Assembly: GCA_000827265.1 (NCBI GenBank)
Contig: KN834769.1
Coordinates: forward strand, 481,996 to 545,995
Length of the DNA stretch: 64,000 bases
Origin: Collybiopsis luxurians FD-317 M1
Lineage: Eukaryota; Basidiomycota; Agaricomycetes; Agaricales; Omphalotaceae
Reading direction: 5' to 3'
Below, piece by piece: positions 22,796 through 36,100 of this stretch. Below the pieces are notes generated by a model that ran no database searches, was not told where the DNA came from, and saw only the letters and a list, made by a program, of their open reading frames with translations. Made by a program: the position numbers and the translations under genes. Numbering within the stretch: position 1 is the first letter of the stretch; each line of letters begins with the position of its first letter.

Positions 22796-24834
22796 TCAAA
22801 CGATGGCTTGTAACTTAGGAAAGTCGGGCGTCCCCAAACCAGTAACCTGTGTACGTGACATGTCAGCCTCCAAGAAATACGCAATGAAGCCAAAGAAGCA
22901 TACTGGATCCCACCCAACCCCGGCAGTGAAACCATCTGAATTACAGCCAGGGTTACTTCCGCTAATGATATCATTGAACACACCAGGATTAGCGTACAAA
23001 AGCGGGTTGAGGAACCCTAGCGTGGACCCATTCGTAGCGAGCTTGAAATCGTTCAAGTAGGCAATTATACTGGCAAATGTCGGTGACGAGCACGATGTGC
23101 CCGCTACAGACTGAACTTCTCCGCTTATGATGACTTGATATCCTTCTCCTTGGGCGGAAACATCCGGGTAGGCGCGACCAGATTTGTTGTACAGACCCGA
23201 ATACTTGGAACCGAGTCCGGAGAAGAAGGCGGAGACTGCAGTGGATTGATAACTGGGCTGAGGGAAGAGTCTAGAGAAACCACCCGACGAGAACGAGGAC
23301 GCCGTTTCGGGAGTGACGCCTGTGGTGGATCCAACGGCCGTCACATACGGGCAGCTACAAAATTTGCGCGGTCGGGAACAGATATATTGAAAGCCTTAAT
23401 GAAGGATCCTAATTTTCTTACCTAGCAGGAAACGTGGGCTGAAACACAACCGTATTACTGCCGTTATTGGTCTTGCAATCGCCGCCCCCGACACTGGTTG
23501 GCTAAATCAGGTAACAATCCGCAACGGGCCTCTGACCCACGTACCCATCGTCACCTGAAGATAACATAACTGACACACCCCTAGATCCCAGCGAGGCGAA
23601 CATGTTGCAAACCTGCGTTGCATAGTCTGCGGGGACTGTTTGCTCGTCATCACCGTATGAAATGCTGACTGTTCTAGGAAGCTCATCATCGTTCAGAGCA
23701 AGAGCGTAATCGAGCCAGTCGAGATATGGTTCATTGGTGTTATTAGGTGTGTGGCTGTCCGTTACGAATGGAGGTGAGCCTCCTGTACTGCGTAGAATGA
23801 GATAAAAAGCTAGAGCGAAATAACAATATGAAGTTACCTGTAATAAGTCATAGGAATGGGCCAAGCCATTGCTGCGTATTGTACGTCTAGGTTCGCCTCC
23901 GTGCCAGGGCTATTCTGATCATTTTCGCCGCCATTGACCTCGATTGTGTCAAATGTAGCATTCGTCGCGTCCTGGAGGTATCTCCGAGTGAAGGTTGCGA
24001 AGTCAGCAGTATTCGCATATTCCCCTAAGAATCCCACAATTCCGACCTTTGCGGAAGTTGTTCGAGATGGAGTATAGTTGCCCGTCTGCAAAAAGTATGA
24101 GAGAGCGAGAAGAAATAGAGCGAAAGGAGCTTTACGTTATAGAGATCTCTCAAACACTCCGGAGTTATGGTCGAACTACAGTCGTCCTGAACTGAGCTGT
24201 CATAACTTGAAGAAGTATGGGATGCATGGCGCATGGGCTGCAGGAAGCTCGTTTTCTTCATCGTACGTGAGTTACCAAAATAGGTCGTTGGAGAAACAAG
24301 GCTAATGTGGGCATGAAGATGGCGGGGAAGTGAATATTCCAATGTGCGGAGGATTTGATTGTTAGTATCAGATTCATGCGCGTATATACTGTAAGTGGCA
24401 TTCAAGAGAGTCTCTGCCGAGGAAACGGGAATAGTCAAGACGATGCTCTTATCGGCGGTCGAAGATATGACAGTATCCTCCATTCCGTGCCAGTTCAACC
24501 ATTCTCGTACCTCCATGACCGTCTGCTCTGCGGGATGCATGAGTTCATCCAGTTCGGCCTTTGATAAATGTTGACCGTATCGTTCATGGAAAGGATCAGA
24601 AGTCTGAGAAAGGTGTTCGAGAAGCTGATCAAAGTTTGAAGGGCGAAGACGAAAACGGAGAGTCAAAAGAGTGTGCGGATCGGGAGTAGAGTGATATCTC
24701 CACGGTGACGGGATGGAGGTCCCCCAGGAGTGTTTTTCTAAAAGGTCCTCATAGAGGGCAGAGAGAGAGAAAGGTTGGGCAAAAATGACCGTGACTTGTA
24801 GGGAGAAGAATAGAAGAGCGACGAATGACAGCAT
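22796..24834 (-). CDS. Sedolisin-type tripeptidyl peptidase (S53), copy 2
   Basis: Exons 24834-24136, 24085-23838, 23787-23545, 23493-23422, 23354-22904 and 22846-22796 give about 587 residues. The signal peptide ends near VIFAQP. The prodomain, the EANLDVQYA pair, SSGDDG and AGTSCSSP are all conserved, so it should be an active secreted protease. Intron positions match copy 1 except for one extra intron (22847-22903). It splits the calcium-site motif GWDP|VTGLGTPDF, which copy 1 encodes without a break. That intron is 57 nt long and has no stop in frame, so its retention would insert 19 residues rather than truncate the protein. Confidence 0.93.
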
Positions 24835-25656
24835 TGTGGAGGGATGGACGGTAATCCTTAGGCCATTGCTTCATAAACGGTCTATATATCGTTTTCCGCT
24901 GACTTACAGCAGGGAAGACAAGGAAATATCTGCCGAACTCATCTCAATTCTAGTCTCCATTCATCACTAGTTCAGAATATAGTTCGGCTTCTCTTTTAGT
25001 CCGTGGACCGTTGACAAGCCGCATTAATGGTGGAGATAAATGAAAGTCGTTCGAGGGAATATGGGGAATGAGCGCAACTAAGCCTTGTAAATGCCTTGTA
25101 TATGCCCAGGAAACGCAGTGATTTACAGAAAAGTGCGAGGAAATATTGGGTCTCGTTAACGCGACATTTCGGTCGCTATTCGGTGCTATGGCGTCAATTT
25201 GAGACACATCAGCGACTCCGGTCGAGCTTTTGAACAAAGGTGAATAGAAAGGGACTGGAAGGGACCAACATTCCAGGAGCGTAATATGTGAGCAGACGAG
25301 GTATCGATGGTTGGTGCGCACTCACCTTGGAGTTAGAATTTTGAGGAATCCGAGAGGCGACCATAAATCTGTTTTGAGTTTTCATTGACAGCCGTAATAA
25401 TCTATCATGATCAAAGTGATTTTGGTTTCGACAATGATCCAGTTAATGCAAGCGATATATAATATAAGACCATAAGAAGATAAGAGGAAGAAGGGCCGAG
25501 AGATCGAATGTGACTGACAATTGGAGTCACGTTTGAAATTTCGCGACTTGTCAAGTCACGGCTAAATCACGACCTTGTCACGACGGCCGCGGTGGTACAA
25601 ACATGAGGATAGTATGCTACTCGTACACATTTACATACAAAGTGGTTATAAGAATA
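24835..25656. other. No recognisable gene
   Basis: The region lies between the start of sedolisin copy 2 and the 3' end of NACHT copy 2. The open frames are short and show no domain. Confidence 0.5.
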
Positions 25657-28311
25657 TCACTGTGATTTGAAGCGGCGAAATAATCTGTCTGTCCATCGCC
25701 TCTTGGGTTTAGGTTTTCTCTGCTCCTCTGTATCTTCGAGCTCTTGTAAGCGTTTAGACAGAGCTTTGATCTGACTGCCGCTATACCCGAAGTTCTGGGA
25801 TAAAATGAATCCAGATACATTTACATAGAGACTGATTTCGAAAAACGTACCTCGACCCATGCTATCGCCTTACTCGCATCTTCACTAGTTTGTACAACAG
25901 AAAGATTCTCCATTAAAGCTCGAAAAATTTCCGTCTGCTCTGAGGATGAATGAGGAGATTCTATTAGAAGGTGATTGATCCACTGAAATTTTGCATAGAT
26001 TATAACATCCTTAGCGCTTCGCGACGGCTCTCGAAGAATCTGTAGACATTGTAGCCCGATGTGCTTGTTGCACTCCGCAAAGTTGATCGCAACGGTATCG
26101 GAACGAAGGCCCAACCTGGAATTGTTGAGACTAGAAATGTTCTGATCCAGAGGCAAGATAAGAGGACAAGGCCAGTAAGAACGTAAGATGCTTCCAACTT
26201 GATCTGAGCTAATTCGATTATTTAAGAGGGCAGAGATTACTGCCCACATGTTGGGTCGGAATAGGCAGAAATCATATTTGAGTACCGAGATTGCCATCAT
26301 CAGACTTTCTCTATCGCTTTTTTCGAGAGCGGGTACGACCTCCACTCGGAATCCCCGTTCAAATAGGGAATATTGCTTGGCCAATGCTTCGAGTACTGGT
26401 AAATGTTCCGGAGTCCTATGTAGAGAGACTCCTCGGATCTATGAACAAGCACAGGTGCATTAGTATCGATGCAAATTATGGGATAGAAAGGAGAGGAAAG
26501 ACTGACAACTTCAGCCCAGTTGGCAATACTACTCAGACTATTGAGACAATTTCTGAGAGAAGATACGCATGCCTCTAAGCTAGTATTCCGGCGCCTTACC
26601 GCAGCATTCAGGAACCCAGTAATGTCAAAGTGTTCCAATGCGTTTAACAATCTACTGCCAGGCAATTTGTGAACCTGTCGGCAATGCAAATACCAGTGAC
26701 CCCATGCATAGACATCGAATTCCGAGTTCATGCTGGGTCAAGCAAAATTGGGTCAATCAAATGCAGAAAGGAAGGACCCGACACTCACGACACCAGATTC
26801 TGGTGATCTTTGATCGAAAAAGATATACGCTTGAGTAAATAGAATGCAATCTGTTCATGTCGCACTTCCAGAGATTTGTTCACATAGTAACTTCCAGAGC
26901 GCTTCTTGTCGACCAAAAAGTCAACAAAAGAAGCATGGCGGACTCTAATGCTGTCATAGTCATTATCTGGAATGAGCAACACAGAGTGCAGTCCAAAGAG
27001 CAGCGTCCAAACTTTGCCCTTGGCAAGGAAAAAGAGACCTTCGGTACAATATGAATTGGTTTGTTCATACCGAATGTCCATATATATGTCGGGATTAGGT
27101 CTCAAAATATGTGCCAGAACATCAAGGAGAAGTTCCTTCTCCTTGCATGCAGAAATGATTTGTAGGTACAGAAGGTCCAGGTCAGGGTAAGGCGAGTCGA
27201 AATCATCAGGAACGGTGATGTTGAGTATTATCTCTAGCCGTTCCGTAGGTAAACCATGGTAATCTCCAACGTACTTGAGGACCGTAGCCGCGTATATGAA
27301 CTGACCGCATGCCCTCTGTACGAGCAGTTGCACAATACTCTCGCCAGGCCAGTCGTTAGGCACATGCGCCATAGGGTGTCCATGGTCTCGCCGAATTCTG
27401 TTGAATTCGTTGCCGAGGTATCTGGCAATGTCCTTTCCGGATTCGAATGCCTCGCCTAGGTCAATACGAGCAATCATAGAACGAAAATCCAGGTGACTGA
27501 ATGCATTACAGATGCGTGGCTCTGGCCTGCTGCAAATGAGGAACCGGAAGGGCAGCATTGAGCTCAAGATAGCCTCGCGAATGATGGAAAGAAGACGCTC
27601 CTGAGAAGCGATATCAATGCATTCATCTAATCCATCAATCACAATCAACCGAGGAAGGTCCTTCCATTGTTCTGCGGTCAGTTCATTGCAAGGATTTACT
27701 ATGAGCTCCTGGAACTGTTGCTCCAGGTTGGCGTGGACGATATTACGCTTGCGACGGATATTGATATCAACAAATTCCGAGAGAAGGGGTCCAAGAGCAT
27801 GAGACGTCACTAGTTGAAAAGCGAGGGTAGTGAAGAATTGCTGCAAGTGGTTTCGTGCAGAGTCTGCCCGTGAAAAGAAGAAGCTGGCGGCGAGATGACT
27901 TTGGGCGAATTCTTCTGAGATGGACTGAGCTACGGCAGATTTACCAACGCCCGCCGCACCATAGAGCCAGTAGATGGGAGATTTTGTCCTGTCATTGACC
28001 CAATTCCGCAGATATTCAAGTATCTGTGTACGAGTACCAGGGTAACAATTCGGAGGAGGGAAGCGCTGCTCGGCGTCATGAGCAGCGCCGGCCACAGCGT
28101 TCTGATAAAGGATTTCAAGGCCTTTTCCGGCTGCGAAGGATAGCACTCAATCCGAATGATTGTCAAGGTAAACAATAGGATACTACGCACGAGGATCCTG
28201 ATTTTCGCCTTCCCCTCGCCTGAGATGAATGTTATAGTTGAAATCACCAGCAACGTTGGTGAAAGATCCATCGCTGATAATAAACCGTTGCGCGTTCGGG
28301 AAGAAGGACAT
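25657..28311 (-). CDS. NACHT-domain NTPase (NLR-like), copy 2
   Basis: Exons 28311-28191, 28145-26789, 26732-26507, 26438-25851 and 25794-25657 join in frame to about 809 residues. The N-terminus carries DGSFTNVAGDFNYNIH. Walker A GAAGVGKS lies near residue 103 and Walker B LIVIDGLDEC about 105 residues later. The helical C-terminal half matches copy 1 throughout, with intron positions shared after the first. The tail is basic (KPKPKRRWTDRLFRRF). No repeat sensor domain is visible, so ligand sensing, if any, must lie in the unassigned C-terminal half. It is separated from copy 1 by about 9 kb that contains the two proteases, the acetyltransferase and the DUF7918 gene. Confidence 0.88.
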
Positions 28312-31235
28312 GCATCAGAATCATGCTGTTGAATGCCTTCAAGTAATCGCAAAGCGCTCAGCACAGCTGCAATATAATTGAACGACAACGAGGCGGTCAA
28401 CTTGTTTGCAGATTTCGCCAAAATGCGTAAACTTGATGGGATCAGGATTACGTTAATTAGCATTCAAATATTCAAAGGATAGTGCTTACTTTCGCCCAAC
28501 TGAAATCGCCAGTCGGAAGGGCCGACACACAAGGCCTTGTTTTGGCCACAGTAGGGGAGTTGCGATCGTGGACCTTCACAAGCTTCACAGCTCAAAGCTC
28601 CGAGTCAAAGTTCACCTTTCGCACGGAGCGGGAAAAGAATCCCGGATACGCCACTCATCGCCCCCCTCAGCATCCACATCTCTAGCAAGAAATTCCCCAC
28701 CCTCCCTTCCCTCTATCTCTAGCGTCCGACTTTCAACCGGACATTCCAGGCTTGCTCCTAGCGCAGTAACTACTTTCCTGTTTACTTTCTTTGTTTGCCG
28801 ACCCGCGCGGAGCCAAGCCCCAGCCAAAACGCCCGCAACTAAAATCTAGCATAGTCCTTCGAAGGACTCTGCTTCTCCCTCTTTTCCATCTTCCCACTCC
28901 TACGAAGCAGCATTGCCTTATCAGTATATCGCGCTCATGGACGTGTCCTGATTGTTGACAGTAATTTCACTTGATCATGTTTTCTCTGGATTCATTGTAT
29001 TCACATTCCTTAAGCCAATCTCTAGCTATGGCAAACACTTTCCCTATTTTGTTCAACACTGGAGAGGCACAGAATGCAAAACCACAAAAACTCAAATGCT
29101 GGAACCCAGGTCAAATGTCTGCATCGCCAAATCGGCCTCCACACTCCTCCGCCTCATCTTCGTCTCTGCAACGACTTCCCCCCATCAAACCTTTCTTTTA
29201 TCACATCATACGTGATCTTTTCGTGATCCCATATTGGTGACGATCCTGATGCTTTGCTTTTCCGGGTGCACGTTACAGGTGGAAGCTCAGAGATTCGAGT
29301 AGCAGCTATTTCAAAAACTTGTCCCCAAACTGTTTTATACATAATCCATGCTCGGAGTTTTCTCTCATCCAAGCCGGAAACGCTGCTCAACGTCGACCTC
29401 GTGTCTTAAGGTTTTGCTCAGTTTCATGTTTACGTTATGGACCATTATGCAAAGTACATAAAGTCAACCTACTTTATTAGCATCATGGGAATCGTGATGG
29501 GAAAGCGTAAGGGAAAGGCACGAGCGTCTTTTGCATGATAGGTCATTGGGATTTGCGGAGTTGGTGTCCCCTGTCGAATTTCGGATCTCCACCCTCGAGT
29601 ATTTTTGAGCTTACACCGATCCTGGTCAACAGCCATGCTATCTCGCTCTCAGTGTATGGGTCGAGGTAATAGCTTGCAAATGGATCAGGTTAATATCAGC
29701 GGACGTCGGACAAGCTTCCACCGATCGAAATTAACCCACCTCATGATCATGAATAAACAACCCCATGGCCGATTTTTCTGTTCAGCTGTATAAATATCAG
29801 TCGTACAATTGTATGCCCTTCCTACTTCTCGACGTACAGCTAAAAAGCAACAGCGTTTCTCCAGTCTTTCTCGTCTCAATTGTCGTTGCTCCTGCCCGCT
29901 TCTAGGCAGACCGATTTCATTATTCGATATATGCTCAAGCCAGCTGGCAGTAGGCTTAGAGCTAGGTGATTACAGTATCAATATGCCCTTATAGAGGCTA
30001 AGCTTAGGCTCAGTAGCTTTCCTTGGCAAGTTGTCAAACCACCGAAAGATCTGGACTGGAGAAACCCAACCCCGAGCAGCAAATTAGGGCTAAGTTCCTG
30101 AGCATGAACTATAGTTCAATCTACCAAAATGGATATCGAGTTGACTGGTTCATAAGGGGGTTTTTGGTAACATGGTAAGCAATTGCATAGTTTCACACAC
30201 GCCCACATCATTTTTGATTGCGAGTTTGCATTGTACTTTGTGATATGCTTACGGGAGAGCAGTAGCTGCCTGAGGGCTCCAAAGTTATATCCCAAGGTTA
30301 CCCTCTCGTCCCATGCTTTGCATCCAGTGTGGGCCAAATTGAACCTCTAGCAGTTGAGGGCCTGTACAGTGTATGAAAGGAACGCATCTAAAAAACCAGA
30401 AAAAAACCATCTCGATAGCGGTGTGTCAGCAATGAAGAATAGAAAAGCCATTTCATATATGAGCTTTGTCGTAGATCACATGGAGTCTCCTTCGAACTAG
30501 TATCATTGACAACATCCACTCGAGTTGTATCTGTGTTCTTATTCTGATTATGGGTATGTACATTCCGACTCCATATATACCAGTGAGCTTCAACCTCTCC
30601 ATTCCACCAGATCACCGTGTTACCTGTTGTCTGGGCCCCCAAGCTGCCTCTTGTAAGTTGTAAGTATCTCAAGCCACACTCCGACTCGGATATCACAAGC
30701 TACCCTACTGTGCATTCTCATTGCGGCTAATTAAACACAGTGCATTGCATATAATAGGGTGAGTATTAATCAAATGTCACTGCTTCGTAGTATTGATTCC
30801 TCAATGAACTCGCGTTCCCCGTTTCTTCCACAACCTCGTTTCTACTAGTAGCGATGCTTAAGCTGTGAATTTGTGCAAGTTCGGGGCGCGGAAAGTCGCG
30901 CGCGATCGTTTTGTATGCTGTTTCACGTATGGACGCTGGAGATGTACACTCACGTTCTTGATTTGCGATCTGAAACAATTGCACTAGATATGTCGAAGAC
31001 TTCCGCATCACTTGCATTCCGTATCCTCGGGGTCTCTGTGGTCCTCACTATTTCTTCGTCTCCGAATGGATATTTCTCTGAGTTCTCTTCTACCCACCCT
31101 TGCTTCATCTGTTCACCAGCGGTTCGATCGTCTTTATTTTACTTTAAGTTCAGCGATCATACCTGCGATTTATCTATCTCGAAATTCAATTGCGACGAGC
31201 TAGTCATGCGGTATTCCAAGAAGCACCTGCCAAAC
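28312..31235. other. Gene-poor stretch, no gene supported
   Basis: Several short open frames occur on both strands but none has a recognisable domain, a good start or coherent splice partners. Upstream in-frame sequence before 31236 stays open from 30873 but has no similarity to the paralogous gene and is treated as 5' flank. Confidence 0.45.
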
Positions 31236-33139
31236 ATGAGGAATCCTTCTCAAATCCTCCCTTCTCTCTACTGTGGCCCTCTCTCGTACCCTCCAACTAA
31301 ATCATTGAATATGGCGGAGAGGCAACTCAATTCCCCTCAAGGCCATCCACAAGGTAAAGGAAAGACTCGGGCCTCCAAACTACTGTGTCGTCTCAAATTT
31401 TCGGGAAAAACTTACATCAACACAGCTGATAAACCTGACGCTTCTCAGGGTAATGAGGAGAAATCAGGAACCGAAGAACCCTTCTCAGCCGTTTCGGGAG
31501 CTGTTGATTTGGCCGTGATGACTCTTCGAGATGCTGCTTCTTTTGTACCCATTCCATGGCTCAGTAACGCGGCAGGATTGGCAGTTGGGATTTGGCAAAC
31601 TGTTCAGGTATATTCAATGTCTATGCTCTGAATAAACATTCACTGGCCTCTTCAAAGACCACCCACGATGTCAAAAACTCCTTGCGGTCATTAGCTGAAG
31701 ATTCGCTTGGGTTGGTGATCACAGTGCTCACAACATGTGAGGAAGTATTACAACGAAACCGTGATGGGATAGAATCGGCAGACTCCGGGCAGTTCACTGG
31801 CAATGGTCGAGGTACATATTTCAACGCCACTAGAGAATAACGTAAAGGATGACCGAAGGACTAGAAAAACTCAGTCTGCAGCTTGAGAACAGCGTAATCA
31901 AGCTTTGCTCGTAAGTCTTATCCTCTTCGCTGACCGGAGCATTGTAAGTAATGCCTCTTCTATCTCACCCCTCTTCTGGCGCTCTCAATGCGTGACAGGA
32001 CCCTGGAGGAGATATCCGACTTTGCCAAGCGACATGCCGCTCGTAACACGTTCATCAGGTTTTTGACCTCAAAATCAGACACAGGAAAGGTAGTCGAGTA
32101 TCAAGGCAAGATTAAGAATGCTCTGGATATCTTTACTGTGTGTCCTGCCGTAGCCGTAATTGTAACTTAATCAAACTCACGTTCATTCCCTTTGCCGTAG
32201 CTACAAGCCAATATAAACACCCAACAAGTTCTGTCCCGGATTGAGGCTCAACAAAAAGCCCTGCGAACACAGGTAGTGACATCTCCAGTACCCACTCACA
32301 AAGCGGGGGCTTCCGTTCCCGCAGATACCTCTTCACCTGATCTTTCAGGTGCAAGAAGTACGGGAGGCGCCGCTCCAGCTCTCAGCCTCCGAGACAATGG
32401 CACTGTTAAAGCAGCAGGTCCTGGAATCGGAGCCGTTGCATTCCCCACTATATTTTCTTTCGCAGGGGCTACATTTCAAATTGGTAGAGGTGCACAAAAA
32501 GGTCAAAGAGCCACAAAAATGGAAGAGGAAGATGTCGAGGCTGCCGACGATTCATCTGATCCTGCCGGAGCCGCCTGCGATTCAAACGGTGTCATGAAAT
32601 TTACCTCCATCTCCGGAGATCAAAACATCACTCGAGTGAATGACAACTCGCAGAGGTGGAATTACGGAAACGTCTACAATAATCAAAGTACTACTTCCAG
32701 TGGTGCTCTTCCATTCTCAGCTCTGACTAGGGAGAGAATTGATCTCAAGCACGACAGCGTGGAGTCAGGACTAGGAACGCCATTACCAGGACACAGTGGA
32801 ACTGATTTAAACGAAAGAGGACAGGGAGAAAGAGGAAGGCAAGGGAGGACATTGAGAAATCTGCCTGACGCATCTCCAAAGAGTAGAAACACGGACACAC
32901 GACCCTACACGGAATCCGAGTTTGATATCACTATGGACCGAAATGCCGTTCCAAATGCTTTTGAAAGCTACTACGACGATGATGCCGCTCAATCTCGAGG
33001 CGGCGGAGACCGTTGGCATAATCCTCGCCGAAGATGGCAGGATAACGATGCTCTTTCCCCACCTCGTCAAACTTACTATGATGAAAATGGCGTTCCTCGG
33101 GCTGTTCCCCGAAGCGGAGGTCGTCGCTGGCAGCACTAG
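31236..33139 (+). CDS. HeLo/MLKL-like helical-bundle protein with Asn-rich motif, copy 1
   Basis: Exons 31236-31607, 31658-31811, 31865-31910, 31999-32137 and 32201-33139 give about 549 residues. The start was set by alignment with the paralogue (both have SQI then a LY-x-GP motif). Residues about 85-260 form a helical bundle of the fungal MLKL N-terminal type: ASFVPIPWLSNAAGLAVGIW, then LAEDSLGLVITVLTTCEEVL, TLEEISDFAKRHA and RFLTSKSDTGKVVEYQGKI. This family includes membrane-active cell-death executioners. Near residues 371-398 a motif SGDQNIT ... NYGNVYNN is almost unchanged between the two copies. The last residues (QTYYDENGVPRAVP then GGRRW) are also conserved. The linkers between are acidic and variable. 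Effector function is inference. Confidence 0.75.
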
Positions 33140-36100
33140 GATTACTACAGAGATAATACACTGTGCGGTGGTTAATAAGTAATTTATGACAGTTCATCTA
33201 AGCACCTTATTTAAAAGTTCCTATGTTATGTCTACTCAGTATCAGTATAAGTAACACTGAATTATTCTACCTGTCGTGAGACGAGCCTCTAATAATCAGC
33301 GAATCCTTTGAGAAGCAATGGCCACGGTAAAACCACTCCAGGTTTCGCACTCAAAAGGCTTAAAAGTACGCTCTTCGCTCTATGTTTTCGAAAATCAACG
33401 TTTGGAAGGGGTCCAAGATATTACATAAAGGTATTCTCGGCGATACTCAATCATATTGTCAGAAGAGATTGAGGTCACTTTTAGATTAGTGGAAGATCAT
33501 CTAGCCCACAAATCTCCAAATATCATGTATACAAAACAGACCTGCCCGTCATTCGCTCCTGCTTGTGTCTTTGAAGCCAAAGCCATTCGACGCACAGGTA
33601 GCCGCATCTCCTCCCTCAGCTTTCTGAGCTTTTCCTCTGAGTCAAAATTTCTCGCAGAGCTTTTCAATAGCTTGTCCCACTTTGAGTAGATGAAAGTCGA
33701 CATGATCAAGATTGATTACAATTTGAAGATATTTATCTGTGCAGATGAACAGCACGGAGGCAATGGGATGCGCAACAGAAGAGGCTGGACCGATGAATTT
33801 CGGCGCCAACTCGGCCGCCGATAGTCAGGTTAACACAGAAGGTTAAGGTATCTGCGTTGTACTTGAATTTGACGTGTACCCCCCTCTAATCCAACCAGAG
33901 ATACTACAATTGTTGTTCTGCCTCCGAGACCTCACAAGGCAGAATTAGAAGCCAGTTCATGCTTTGCAAATTTTGATCCAGCCGCTATAGACAAGAAGGA
34001 GAAGGCCACCGCAGAGAAAACAGTAGCATTGAGTTTATAGCAGTGGTCTACATGCGAAAGTGGGCTAGTGTGTTGTACACGAGGCAGTACATGTCCAGAA
34101 GGATAAAAAGTATGCATGAGATGCTAGTGTTGTAGAGTGCCTGTGAATTCGAGCTGAAAAAAAGACCCAAAGAAAAATAAAGGGGCGGATAATTTTTGAT
34201 CTAATCAAAAAAAAAAAAGAGAAATAAGCTCGAAATAAGCTTTGAAATAAGCGATACGGCTTAGGCGCCCATGACAAACCGACTCGAGAGCGAACGTTAA
34301 CATCACCGCAAGCAAACCGCAATCCATGCCACTCGCGCGAGGCTACCGCAATCGAACAATTTTCATGCTCAATCGAACCAGTGTGTGATGTGTTACGGAC
34401 AAAAATACGTCGCATTAGTAGCTTCAGTGGTGCGTCTTCAAAAGCACTAAGGGCGGGGCGAATCCAGTCTGCGACGTTATTCATGCTCATTTTCAGCGCT
34501 TCCGAATGATCCTTAATGAAGATACGGACGAGAGAACACGCCTGTTCTGACGCGTGCCCTCATATGAGAAGAGGGCAATGCGGATATGATCAAAGTTAAG
34601 TTATATGATCATTGATCAGGATATCAGAGGCATTGCGAGTCCGAGGCGAAGTTGATCGAGAAAGGAAGAAATAAATAAAGGAAGAAGCGGGGATCTTTCG
34701 ATCGGTCACTTTGCTTGGGCGCCACTGTCCCGATTTGGTTACTGAATTGTCCAGAGCGCAGTAAATAGCGCTTATTTACCGGCTCTCTGACTGCATAAAC
34801 TTTTTTTCGTAGCTCTTTCAGTAAGTAGCACCTAATTCTGAACCCGATTTCACAGTAACTCTATATTTTCTCTATGTAATCAGTGCAAGAATGCACCCTA
34901 CTCATCCCGCTGGACTTGTAGTATCTGCCACGTGCATAGCGCGATGTAGCGACAAATTGAAGTTTGAAAAAGAGGGGAGAAAGCGAGGAAACATCGACTT
35001 GACCAATACATTTGGATGAAATTTGGCGAACCAGAATACTATACCTTGCAAACTAATCGGATCGACGGATCAGCCTCACCTGCAGCCTGTTGCAGCACTA
35101 GAATCTCATCATTCCTATAACTCGAACCCCTTCCCTGTTCTGCCTTTCAATCCCTTCGACTTTGCATTGTAACCTGGAAAAAATCAGTGCTTCTCACTCC
35201 TTTTCCATTAGCATAATCGCTCGAGTCATCCTTTCTTTTCTCTTTTTTCTGTAGCATTCAATGTTACAATTTCAACTGCAGACAAACCTAGCCCAAAACG
35301 GTGGACACCATCTTTGAGTAGGCGTAATGTTTGCAAGAGCTCGTTTTTCCCACTTCTGAGTACCTTTCTGATTTCTCAGGTCTACTTTCTTTGTAGCTAG
35401 CCTAATGGCGTGTCTTCACACCTCCGAAAAGTGCTTCGATCTGAAATAGCGATATAAAGACTCGAGACCTTCCTCTCCTGCCTTCGTTCTCTTCAAACAA
35501 AACAGAAGTGCCTGGCCCCTCTTTCAGGTCTGCCCACTGCTTCCCTTCAGGCGGCGCAAAGAGAGCCTGATATGCGGCAATTTTCCACTATACGAAAGAA
35601 GACTCGTCAATTCCTTCCGTCAACATTTATTAAAATAAGCCCGCGAAGAAAGGCTAGAAAGTCTTACAAAGCTTCAGCAAACTGCGATGATTCTATTTTA
35701 ACACAATACTTGATTTGTCCTAACCAGCCGGAACAACGAAGGGGAGTTCACCAGTTCATCCTGTCGACCCTGCCCTGGTCAATCAGTAGTATGTGAAGAT
35801 ACCTGGGACGATCACGACCAAGTCGCTACTAATCAAAGACAAAGATAAATTCCGGACAGTTTCAAATTTTAGGCTATACCAAAGTTGTACAGATTTTTTT
35901 GGTTTAATTTTGAACAGGAACATATTGTCGATTGGAGATCCTAAATACGATCCATAAAATGCCCTTTGATCATCTAGAGACAGTGTAAAGCCATAGGAAA
36001 AATTGCGTCCGTTGGAGAAATAGGTATGTCCACCTGGGCCAATGTTGTGATAGGAATTCTGTCCAACTGTTGGATTGTCGTTCATGGAATTTTTATTCTA

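Noticed and set aside
22847..22903. A 19-residue hydrophobic insertion in sedolisin copy 2
   Set aside because: It has GT...AG ends, intron-like length and interrupts a motif that copy 1 encodes without a break, so it is treated as an intron.
29154..29390. A 78-codon minus-strand frame as a small gene
   Set aside because: It starts with a non-ATG codon, has no splice partner and no recognisable similarity.
30873..31235. N-terminal extension of HeLo-like gene 1
   Set aside because: The frame is open but the sequence has no counterpart in the paralogue, which starts at the position equivalent to 31236.
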